DNA of 6,475 nucleotides from positions 1-6,475 of the forward strand of contig JANXXV010000281.1 of NCBI GenBank assembly GCA_025350445.1, in the 5' to 3' direction. Positions 1 to 6,042 of the stretch are shown here, piece by piece (the stretch's first letter is position 1; each line of letters opens with the position of its first letter). A program made the position numbers and the translations under genes. This DNA comes from Bryobacteraceae bacterium (lineage in GTDB: Bacteria; Acidobacteriota; Terriglobia; Bryobacterales; Bryobacteraceae). The notes under the pieces were generated by a model. That model was not told the origin of the DNA and did not search any database. It was given only the letters and a program-made list of their open reading frames with translations.

Positions 1-2
1 AG

Positions 3-158
3 AATTTCATTGAAGCCGTCCAAGGGAAGGCCAAGGCCATCGCCCCCGCCCGCGCCGGACAGATTGCCGCAATTCCCGGCCACATGGCAACGTTGTCGTA
101 CAAGAACAACAAGAAGATTTACTGGGATCCGAAGACCGAGAAATACCACTTCTCGTAA
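3..158 (+). CDS. Gfo/Idh/MocA-family oxidoreductase, C-terminal fragment
   Basis: Only the last 51 codons and the TAA stop lie in the window; the gene begins upstream of it. The frame reads NFIEAVQGKAKAIAP...GHMATLSYKNNKKIYWDPKTEKYHFS. An N-F-(I/L)-x-x-V segment, then a helix with G-H-x-A-x-L, then a basic stretch leading to WDP and a short tail is the usual C-terminal end of Gfo/Idh/MocA NAD(P)-dependent dehydrogenases, especially the large acidobacterial and planctomycete groups. Such enzymes oxidise or reduce sugars, inositols or related polyols. The Rossmann domain and catalytic Lys are outside the window, so substrate, cofactor and location cannot be judged. The next gene on the same strand starts 40 bp later, but an inverted repeat sits between them, so shared transcription is uncertain. 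The family call is by eye from a short fragment. Confidence 0.72.
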   Translation, partial: NFIEAVQGKAKAIAPARAGQIAAIPGHMATLSYKNNKKIYWDPKTEKYHFS

Positions 159-168
159 ATTTCAATGC

Positions 169-189
169 GGGCCGGTTTCCAGCCGGCCC
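169..189. terminator. GC-rich perfect inverted repeat, possible terminator or 5' leader hairpin
   Basis: GGGCCGG at 169-175 is the exact reverse complement of CCGGCCC at 183-189. Two further inner pairs (T-G, T-A) can extend the stem to nine pairs with a three-base loop. It lies 10 bp after the stop codon of the upstream oxidoreductase gene and ends 9 bp before the ATG of the next gene. It could terminate the upstream transcript, but the following bases (attatcccc) contain no T-run, so a classical intrinsic terminator is not shown. It could instead be a leader hairpin close to the start codon. Confidence 0.45.
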
Positions 190-198
190 ATTATCCCC

Positions 199-3100
199 AT
201 GGCCATAAAATACATTGTTTTTCTACTGTTCCTCGCGGCGTCACTTTTTTCCCAAAGTTTCATCAAGACGTTCGGCGGAAGCACCAGTGGAATGGATCGC
301 GTGACCGCGGTGACGACGGATGCTGCGGGAAACATCTACGCTACAGGTACAACGAGATCTTTCGAATTCCCGGCCACAGCCAATGCGTTCCAATCGACGA
401 ACCGTGGAACGCAGCTCACATACAGCCTGGATGCCGGCCTCACCTGGCAGCCATTGGGTAACGTTATTTCATCACTGACGAGTTTTCCGGACTTCATTCC
501 CATTGCGGTAGATCCGAAGAATGCCGAAGTGATTTACATCGGCGGCGCGGACAGGGTTTATCGCAGCAACGACCATGGGCTTCATCGAATAGCGGGTGAT
601 CCGCTGCCGGGACCAGGCACATCGATGACGATTGGAATTGGCGTCACAGCGATTGCGGTGGATCCTTTTCAATCCACCACGGTTTACGCCGGGCGCAATT
701 ACTCTGGCATTTACAAGAGCGTCGATGGCGGAAAAGTTTGGATGTCGGCTGGAGTTGGGCTTCCGGCGAATTCGGCGATTAATTCTATCCGGCCCGATCC
801 GTTCCACGCGGGCGTGCTGTTTGCCTGGGTTGGCGGCCGGGCATTCCGTTCGGGGAATGGCGGTGTGAGTTGGACCACCGGGGGCGTGCCCCTTCCGGCT
901 GTTGATCGGATTGTCGGTAACGGAGTAGACGTGATCTTCGATCCCGTGCAGCCTGGTGTGATTTATGCGCCAACGCCCTCGGGATTTTTTAAGACTACGG
1001 ACAACGGCCAGACTTGGAGTGCGCTCACAACGCCATTCAAGGGGCTCTTTTCTGTGGCCGTCGATCCGAAGATCGCCAACACTCTTTATGCGGCGGTGAA
1101 CGTTGGTTCCATCAATGCAGGCAATGGCATCTGGAAGAGCACCGATGGTGGTAGGAATTGGAATCAGATTCACCCCGGCCTAATCTCGGGACCAATATCC
1201 GTCGATCCAGCCGACTCGAATATCCTGATTGCGGGGAACCTGAGGAGCACGGATGGGGGAGGAACTTTTCAGAAGATGTCGGTCTCGCGGCAAATCACGG
1301 CGGTGTTTGCTCCATCGGGCAAAGGCGCGGTTTACGGCAGCGGTACGGAGACATCGGACGCGTTTTTGATGAAGCTCAGCCCGACCGGGGACAAGGTGTT
1401 GTACTCCACTTACTTCGGAGGTCAGGGAATTGACACCGCGAGCGCCATAGCTGTGGACCATGCGGGAAATATATTCGTTGCGGGGAACACCTTCTCCAGC
1501 GATCTGCCTGTAACTCCAGACGCCGTACAACGCACCATGAACGGGACGTCGGATGCTTTTGTAGCAAAGTTCGCCGTGGACGGTTCCCTGCTTTATGCCA
1601 CTTATCTGGGCGGCAATGGGGACGATGCTGCGAAAGCGATTGCCTTGGATTCGGCGGGGAACGCCCTGGTGGCGGGGCTCTCTAGGACGGAGGATGGACA
1701 GGTGCTCTCGGGTTTCGTTACCAAGATCGATACGGTTGGAGGGCAGGTGCTCTACTCTTTCTCTATGGACGGAACCGATTTCAGCGGTGTTCCTGCGGTC
1801 GCGGTGGATTCCGCAGACAATGCTTTGATAACAGGGACGACCCTCTCTCCCAGTTTCCCGGTGACGGACGACGTTACGCACGGACCTGTTCCCAGCCAAC
1901 TCGGCTCTAAGGCCTTTGTGGTGAAGTTGGACCCACTAGGCAAGACTGTCTATTTGACTTACTTTGGGGGAAGCGTCGTCGCGGATCCCCGCCAGCGCAA
2001 TCGCGAGACTGGTGTGGCCATTGCTACCGATGTGCAGGGCAACGCCTATGTCACCGGGAATACCGCTGCTTCCGATTTTCCGGTCACTACCGGCGCGTTT
2101 CAACAGAAGACGAAGGCGATTTGTCCGTATCCGGCGTTTTCAAATGGCACCGGATTCATTGGAACAATCTACACTTACTTGGGGGATGATGTCTTTGTTA
2201 CTAAGTTGAGTCCGGACGGAAAGCAGTTGTTGTTTTCCACCTTGCTCGGAGGGCAGTGCTACGACCGTCCTACCGGCATCGCGGTTGATTCTTCGGGCAG
2301 CGTGTACGTGACCGGCGAGACGAATTCTACCGACTTTCCTACAGTTGCTTCGCTCGATGTGGCCGGACCCGCCGGTGTTTATCAGTCGTTCATTTCGCGC
2401 CTGAGCGCCGACACCGGGAGCCTGCTGTTTTCTACGTACTTGAGTGCGGGGAGCTCGCCTTCAATTGCTCTGAAGTCTTCCGGCGCGGTGATAGTTGGGG
2501 GCGCCACCGGACCAGGGTCGCAGACGTCCGCGAGTTCTTCGTTTCTGAATCCATTCCCGGATATTTCAACGCGCGATCTGGTTCGGTTGATCGACCCTTC
2601 GGCTTCGCCTGGGATCACATTGAGCGCCGTGCGGAACGCGTTTAGTTTGCGGGCGGGCCCCGTGACGCCGGGCGAGATTCTCTCTTTAGCAGTCACAGGA
2701 CTCCAACCTACTGCGTCCGTGGATATCGGCCTGAATCAGTTGGCCCCGCTTTCGACGTCATTGGCTGAGACTGAGGTTCTGTTCGATGGCAAGCCGGGCA
2801 ACTTGGTCTCTGTGATGCCGGGGCGCGTTGTTTGTATTGCTCCGATGGCGGGAGCTAGCCGGATTGAAGTTCGCTTCCGGGGAATGCTGTCGAATGCTTT
2901 TTTTACGGACGGGACGCGTTCGGATTTGGGATTGCTAACTGCGGATGGATCGGGGACCGGGCCGGCAAATGTCCGGAATGTAGATGGGTCTCTGAATTCG
3001 AATACGAATCCCGCTGCTGTGGGGTCGGTAGTTACTTTGTTTGTTACTGGATTGGGCGTGGACGTAGGATTGGGTTTGACGACATCCGTTGGACCCGCCT

Positions 3101-3243
3101 TGTCGGTGACGCCGTTACAAGGCTTTGTGCCAGGTATTTTTGCCGTTAGGGTGGTGGCTTCGGCTGGGTCTACCGGAATTGCCGAAGTGAATGTTAGAGA
3201 CGGCGGTTCAGTTAGCCAGACGACTTACTTCTTCGTGTACTGA
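199..3243 (+). CDS. Secreted SBBP/Asp-box beta-propeller protein with Solibacter C-terminal domain
   Basis: A 1014-residue exported protein of unknown function. The ATG at 199 was chosen because it begins a clear signal peptide (Lys4, hydrophobic residues 6-17, likely cleavage near Ser18-Gln19). The frame is open further upstream, but that stretch is Arg/Pro-rich and overlaps the preceding gene out of frame. No good ribosome binding site precedes the ATG. Residues 21-65 form one SBBP-type unit (FGG, TDAAGNIYATGTT, then FPAT). Residues 75-360 carry seven Asp-box-like motifs beginning near 75, 121, 172, 216, 264, 312 and 348 (for example FKTTDNGQTW, WKSTDGGRNW); the 121 copy is degenerate. Residues 387-795 hold six more SBBP units (DAF-x-x-KL, YSTYFGG, AIAVD-x-x-GN, FPVT). 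Residues 806-1014 match the TIGR03437-type Solibacter domain, with the hallmark DGSLNSNTNPAAVGSVVTLF at 929-948. The mature protein has three cysteines (642, 687, 879); the first two lie in adjacent SBBP loops and could pair. It is probably extracellular or on the cell surface, with a binding or scaffold role. No enzymatic site is recognisable. Confidence 0.9.
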   Translation: MAIKYIVFLLFLAASLFSQSFIKTFGGSTSGMDRVTAVTTDAAGNIYATGTTRSFEFPATANAFQSTNRGTQLTYSLDAGLTWQPLGNVISSLTSFPDFIPIAVDPKNAEVIYIGGADRVYRSNDHGLHRIAGDPLPGPGTSMTIGIGVTAIAVDPFQSTTVYAGRNYSGIYKSVDGGKVWMSAGVGLPANSAINSIRPDPFHAGVLFAWVGGRAFRSGNGGVSWTTGGVPLPAVDRIVGNGVDVIFDPVQPGVIYAPTPSGFFKTTDNGQTWSALTTPFKGLFSVAVDPKIANTLYAAVNVGSINAGNGIWKSTDGGRNWNQIHPGLISGPISVDPADSNILIAGNLRSTDGGGTFQKMSVSRQITAVFAPSGKGAVYGSGTETSDAFLMKLSPTGDKVLYSTYFGGQGIDTASAIAVDHAGNIFVAGNTFSSDLPVTPDAVQRTMNGTSDAFVAKFAVDGSLLYATYLGGNGDDAAKAIALDSAGNALVAGLSRTEDGQVLSGFVTKIDTVGGQVLYSFSMDGTDFSGVPAVAVDSADNALITGTTLSPSFPVTDDVTHGPVPSQLGSKAFVVKLDPLGKTVYLTYFGGSVVADPRQRNRETGVAIATDVQGNAYVTGNTAASDFPVTTGAFQQKTKAICPYPAFSNGTGFIGTIYTYLGDDVFVTKLSPDGKQLLFSTLLGGQCYDRPTGIAVDSSGSVYVTGETNSTDFPTVASLDVAGPAGVYQSFISRLSADTGSLLFSTYLSAGSSPSIALKSSGAVIVGGATGPGSQTSASSSFLNPFPDISTRDLVRLIDPSASPGITLSAVRNAFSLRAGPVTPGEILSLAVTGLQPTASVDIGLNQLAPLSTSLAETEVLFDGKPGNLVSVMPGRVVCIAPMAGASRIEVRFRGMLSNAFFTDGTRSDLGLLTADGSGTGPANVRNVDGSLNSNTNPAAVGSVVTLFVTGLGVDVGLGLTTSVGPALSVTPLQGFVPGIFAVRVVASAGSTGIAEVNVRDGGSVSQTTYFFVY

Positions 3244-3249
3244 AGCGGC

Positions 3250-3687
3250 CTAAAAGGTACTCGGATGGATAACTCTGATATGTCCATACCGTTTGAAATC
3301 CTTGAAGTCAAAAGTAAGAATTGTACTCACCTGATGAACGGCCATGGCTGCAACGATGCGAGCATCGTGGACTTGGATCCCGGAGACTCGATGTTGAGCC
3401 ACGAGTGTGCGCCAAGCTATGAAAAGTTCAGGGGTCTCTGGCAGCAGACGGAGAATCGTTTGAAAGCGGTCAAGGTAGCGACCGGCTTGCTCTGGAGAAA
3501 AACCGAGACCATTCCGATTCGCGGGCCGCGTCGACACGTTCCAGAACTCGACCAAGTTCTGCGGGAAGCAGAAAAGTTGCTCACCGCCGCGGTGGAGAGA
3601 CTTTACAGCGTGCCTTGCAGCATTACGAAGTGCAGGATCGAAAGTCTGAATCGAGCCGACTAAGATATTGGTATCGACCGCGATCAT
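3250..3687 (-). CDS. PIN-domain ribonuclease toxin, VapC-like
   Basis: Predicted toxin of a type II toxin-antitoxin pair: a small Mg2+-dependent RNase that would cleave cellular RNA when not held by its partner. The 145-residue length is normal for the family. Acidic PIN residues are visible in order: Asp5 in AVDTNIL, Glu47 in NLVEFW, Asp108 in VHDARIVAAM and Asp127 in TFDFKDF (Asp130 is an alternative fourth ligand). I chose the ATG at 3687 because it overlaps the antitoxin stop in the classic ATGA arrangement and leaves only MIAVDTN before the first catalytic Asp. A TTG at 3696 would add three residues. It is translated with the antitoxin gene just upstream. Its stop codon lies six bases from that of the convergent plus-strand gene, with no obvious terminator between. 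RNA target and toxicity cannot be read from the sequence. Confidence 0.88.
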   Translation of the reverse strand: MIAVDTNILVGSIQTFDPALRNAARHAVKSLHRGGEQLFCFPQNLVEFWNVSTRPANRNGLGFSPEQAGRYLDRFQTILRLLPETPELFIAWRTLVAQHRVSGIQVHDARIVAAMAVHQVSTILTFDFKDFKRYGHIRVIHPSTF

Positions 3688-3941
3688 CGATACCAATTCT
3701 CACGACGCATTGCACCCTCGCCCACACCCGGCGGAACCTGCACAGTATCGAAAAGTTCATCGATAGCCCTGTCTAAATCGACCCCTTCCGCGGGAAGACT
3801 TTGCAACGGCGATACAGATTCGGTGGCTGCCTGATTCGCGATGACGGTTTGCAGGTATGCATCGAGCGTGAGGCCACGCGCTTCCGCTTGCGCGAGCAGG
3901 CTTGCCTCTGTTTCTGGCGGCAGTTCCAACGTGATTGTCAT
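3684..3941 (-). CDS. Ribbon-helix-helix (CopG-like) antitoxin
   Basis: Predicted 85-residue antitoxin partner of the PIN toxin encoded directly downstream. The N-terminus looks like a ribbon-helix-helix DNA-binding unit: strand TITLELPPE (residues 2-10), helix TEASLLAQAEARG (11-23), turn, then helix LTLDAYLQTVIANQ (24-37). Such proteins dimerise, bind their own promoter and neutralise the toxin. The acidic tail (VDLDRAIDELFDTV) and the terminal AMRRENWYR resemble the toxin-wrapping ends of other antitoxins paired with PIN toxins. The gene starts at ATG 3941 behind a good AGAGG ribosome binding site, and its TGA stop overlaps the toxin ATG by four bases. It lies 40 bp after the acyl-CoA dehydrogenase stop. 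Autoregulation is expected from the family, but no operator could be defined. The exact RHH subfamily is uncertain. Confidence 0.82.
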   Translation of the reverse strand: MTITLELPPETEASLLAQAEARGLTLDAYLQTVIANQAATESVSPLQSLPAEGVDLDRAIDELFDTVQVPPGVGEGAMRRENWYR

Positions 3942-3947
3942 TCGTTG

Positions 3948-3952
3948 CCTCT
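3948..3952 (-). promoter_or_regulatory. Ribosome binding site of the antitoxin gene
   Basis: On the minus strand AGAGG lies six bases before the ATG at 3941, an ideal spacing. It is the clearest Shine-Dalgarno sequence of any start in this window and fits strong translation of the antitoxin relative to the toxin, which has only a weak GAGA-like sequence before its overlapping ATG. Confidence 0.7.
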
Positions 3953-3981
3953 TCCCTTAGCGTACCAACGGAAGGTGTCAC

Positions 3982-5187
3982 TTAGCCCTGATACTTTTTA
4001 AATTCCAACTTGGCAATGGACTGGCGATGCACTTCGTCCGGTCCATCCGCCAGCCGGAGAGTTCGGGAATTCGCCCACATTGCAGCAAGTTCAAAGTCCT
4101 GACAAACCCCTGCGCCACCGTGAGCCTGAATCGCTCGGTCAATCACCCGCAGCGCGAGATTTGGCGCCACCACCTTGATCATCGCGATTTCAGCGCGCGC
4201 GGCCTTATTCCCCACCGTATCCATCATGTGCGCCGCTTTCAGCGTCAGCAAACGGGCCTGTTCAATCTCGATGCGCGAATCTGCAATGTCCGCCAGGATC
4301 GTCCCCTGCTCCGCGATTGGCTTGCCGAACGCCACGCGCGATTTCACGCGCCGGCACATGGATCCCAGCGCTCGCTCCGCCTGCCCAATCAAGCGCATGC
4401 AGTGATGGATGCGTCCGGGTCCCAGGCGGCCTTGCGCAATTTCAAATCCGCGCCCCTCCCCCAACAAAATGTTCGACGCCGGCACTCGCACGTTCTCGAA
4501 CAGAATCTCGCCGTGGCCGTGCGGCGCGTGATCGTAACCGAACACCGTCAACATCCGCTTGATCGTAATACCCGGTGTATCCAGCGGAACCAGGACCATC
4601 GACTGCTGCTTATGCCGCTCGGCCGTGGTGTCAGTCTTGCCCATGAAGATCGAAATCTTGCAGCGCGGATCGCCTGCACCGGAACTCCACCATTTATGGC
4701 CGTTGATCACGTAGTCGCCGCCATCGCGAACAATACTTGCCTGGATGTTCGTCGCATCGGAGGAGGCAACGCCGGGCTCGGTCATGCAAAAGCAGGAGCG
4801 AATTTCCCCATTCAGCAGCGGTAACAGCCAGCGCTGCTTCTGCTCGTCCGTTCCGTAGCGCACCAGAACTTCCATGTTCCCGGTGTCCGGCGCGGAGCAA
4901 TTGAACGCTTCAGGCGCGATGCTGGAACGACCCATAATCTCGCAGAGATGCGCGTACTCCAGGTTGCTCAAGCCCGCGCCATATTCGGCATCCGGCAAGA
5001 ACAGATTCCACAGTCCGGCGGCTCTCCCCTTTCGCTTTAACTCTTCCACAATGGCGGTAGGTTGCCATCGGTCGCCTTCGGCGACCTGCTGATAGAAGAG
5101 GGCCTCATTCGGATAAATATGTTCATCCATGAAGCCAAGCAGTTGCTGCCGCAGTTCCTTCACGCGCGGAGAATAATCGAAGCTCAT
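3982..5187 (-). CDS. Acyl-CoA dehydrogenase, ACAD10/11-like
   Basis: FAD-dependent cytoplasmic enzyme expected to introduce an alpha,beta double bond into an acyl-CoA, passing electrons to an electron-transfer flavoprotein. At 401 residues it is a complete single-domain ACAD: N-terminal helical domain (about 1-130), beta domain (131-235) with [14 protein letters not shown] at 134-147, and C-terminal helical domain (245-401) with [11 protein letters not shown] at 284-294 and QAHGGAG at 354-360. The catalytic base region reads LADGPDEVH (379-387). Aligned by eye to the YEGT motif of medium-chain enzymes, Asp381 takes the place of the usual catalytic Glu. LADGPDEVH is characteristic of the branch containing the dehydrogenase domain of human ACAD10/ACAD11; the N-terminal kinase domain of those proteins is absent here. 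The ATG directly abuts the TAG stop of the crotonase-family gene, so the two are likely co-transcribed and translationally coupled. Substrate chain length cannot be told from the sequence. Confidence 0.93.
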   Translation of the reverse strand: MSFDYSPRVKELRQQLLGFMDEHIYPNEALFYQQVAEGDRWQPTAIVEELKRKGRAAGLWNLFLPDAEYGAGLSNLEYAHLCEIMGRSSIAPEAFNCSAPDTGNMEVLVRYGTDEQKQRWLLPLLNGEIRSCFCMTEPGVASSDATNIQASIVRDGGDYVINGHKWWSSGAGDPRCKISIFMGKTDTTAERHKQQSMVLVPLDTPGITIKRMLTVFGYDHAPHGHGEILFENVRVPASNILLGEGRGFEIAQGRLGPGRIHHCMRLIGQAERALGSMCRRVKSRVAFGKPIAEQGTILADIADSRIEIEQARLLTLKAAHMMDTVGNKAARAEIAMIKVVAPNLALRVIDRAIQAHGGAGVCQDFELAAMWANSRTLRLADGPDEVHRQSIAKLEFKKYQG

Positions 5188-5973
5188 CTACTTTCCAGTG
5201 AACGCCGCGGGGCGTTTCTCCATAAAATGCGCAACGCCTTCTTTGAAGTCGCCGGTGCCAAAGCTACCGAACATCTCCGCCGTAGCCAGATCCACTGCCT
5301 CATTCAAAGACTGCGCCTGGGACTTGTAGAGTTGGCTTTTCATGATGCCCAAAGAGCGCGGAGAAACTGCCGTAGCCATCTCCGCGGCATACGACTTCAC
5401 GGCGTCGAGGAAACCCTCCTGTGGAAAAACACGATTGACCAGACCGAGCCGCTGCGCTTCCACCGCATCGATGGTACGCGATGAAAACAGCAGGTCGGCG
5501 GAATTCGCCAGGCCGATGATTCGCGGCAGCATCCATGCCATTCCATACTCGGCAACCAGCCCGCGCTTGGCAAAGATGGTATTGAATTTCGCACCCTCCG
5601 CCGCAAAGCGAATATCGCAATAGAGCGGAATCACCAGTCCCAGACCCACCGCCGGCCCGTTGATCGCCGCGATGATCGGCTTGGGGATCTCCAGCAGCCA
5701 TGAGTGCTTTCGCTGGTGTTCCCCCAGGTTCCGCGCTTCCCCGCCCTTCTCCACTACCGCGGTCAGCAGACTCATATCCGCCCCGGCGCAGAAGCCGCGG
5801 CCGGCTCCGGTCACAACCACCACACGCACCTGATCGTCTGCCGCGGCCTCGCGCATGGCGTGGCCGAACTCCTCTTCCATGTGCATGGTCCACGCGTTCA
5901 GCTTATCGGGCCGGTTGAGGGTCAGCGTGGCGACGCGGCTCTCAACCTGGTAAAGAATTTCGTCGTAAGGCAT
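5188..5973 (-). CDS. Enoyl-CoA hydratase/isomerase (crotonase) family protein, isomerase-like active site
   Basis: Crotonase-fold cytoplasmic enzyme of 261 residues, the usual length. The N-terminal VATLTLNRPDKLNAW (14-28), the oxyanion-hole segment GRGFCAGADMS (58-68) and INGPAVGLGL (104-113) place it firmly in the family. Aligned by eye to rat mitochondrial enoyl-CoA hydratase, the two catalytic glutamates (144 and 164 there) are replaced by Val114 and Phe134. Glu142 in RGLVAEYGMAWMLPR occupies the position of the catalytic Glu of delta3,delta2-enoyl-CoA isomerases (LITEGG in yeast Eci1) and of the Asp of PaaG-type isomerases. Double-bond isomerisation is thus more likely than water addition, but this is inference. 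I chose ATG 5973, which gives the standard MPYDEILYQVE start; a TTG at 6003 would add ten residues encoded partly by a 14-bp repeat unit. The ribosome binding site is weak. The stop abuts the dehydrogenase ATG, suggesting that both act on the same acyl-CoA route. Confidence 0.9.
   Translation of the reverse strand: MPYDEILYQVESRVATLTLNRPDKLNAWTMHMEEEFGHAMREAAADDQVRVVVVTGAGRGFCAGADMSLLTAVVEKGGEARNLGEHQRKHSWLLEIPKPIIAAINGPAVGLGLVIPLYCDIRFAAEGAKFNTIFAKRGLVAEYGMAWMLPRIIGLANSADLLFSSRTIDAVEAQRLGLVNRVFPQEGFLDAVKSYAAEMATAVSPRSLGIMKSQLYKSQAQSLNEAVDLATAEMFGSFGTGDFKEGVAHFMEKRPAAFTGK
5191..5196 (-). promoter_or_regulatory. Ribosome binding site of the acyl-CoA dehydrogenase gene, inside the upstream gene
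   Basis: On the minus strand GGAAAG lies three bases before the ATG at 5187, within the last codons of the crotonase-family gene. The spacing is short, so ribosomes terminating at the adjacent TAG probably contribute to initiation. Confidence 0.45.
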
Positions 5974-5986
5974 CGCTGGTATCTTA

Positions 5987-6042
5987 CAAGATTTCAGACG
6001 CAAGACTTCAGCCGCAAGATTTCAGCCGCAAAACTTCAGACG
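5987..6042. repeat. Four tandem copies of a 14-bp repeat upstream of the crotonase-family gene
   Basis: Four head-to-tail 14-bp units at 5987-6000, 6001-6014, 6015-6028 and 6029-6042. On the minus strand the consensus is CGKCTGAARTYTTG (K = G/T, R = A/G, Y = C/T); 11 of 14 positions are identical in all four. The array fills most of the 62-bp gap between the DUF6526-like gene and the crotonase-family gene. It overlaps the last codons and stop of the former and ends 13 bp before the ATG of the latter. It could be a set of regulator sites, a leader element or a slippage-prone minisatellite; the sequence does not decide. Confidence 0.85.

Noticed and set aside
10..198. Upstream extension of the secreted-protein reading frame by 63 codons
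   Set aside because: It overlaps the real end of the oxidoreductase gene in another frame, is Arg/Pro-rich in the manner of out-of-frame GC-rich DNA, and would place the signal peptide in the interior of the protein.
472..1899. Two minus-strand open frames of more than 230 codons within the secreted-protein gene
   Set aside because: They are Arg/His-rich and their repeats mirror the Asp-box and SBBP periodicity of the coding strand, so they are shadows.
3265..3663. Plus-strand open frame of 132 codons opposite the toxin gene
   Set aside because: It is antisense to a PIN-domain gene with recognisable catalytic residues, and no domain, signal or convincing ribosome binding site is visible.
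3694..3696. TTG start of the toxin gene
   Set aside because: The in-frame ATG nine bases downstream gives the standard ATGA overlap with the antitoxin stop and a normal PIN-domain N-terminus.
3956..3986. CTTAGC present twice (3956-3961 and 3981-3986) before the antitoxin gene, as a possible operator
   Set aside because: Six bases repeated once at 25-bp spacing is weak, and one copy lies in the dehydrogenase stop region, so chance is likely.
4027..4824. Long plus-strand open frame (265 codons) opposite the acyl-CoA dehydrogenase gene
   Set aside because: Its His/Arg-rich composition is typical of an antisense shadow of a GC-rich gene, no family features are visible, and the minus-strand gene is unmistakable.
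5981..6014. Possible sigma-70 promoter (TTGCGT with TAAGAT) before the crotonase-family gene
   Set aside because: The spacing between the TTG-containing and TAAGAT elements is 11 or 25 bp, not near 17, and the TTGs come from the tandem repeat.
5987..6042. The tandem 14-bp units as a CRISPR array
   Set aside because: The units are directly adjacent with no spacers, much too short for CRISPR repeats, and no cas gene is present.
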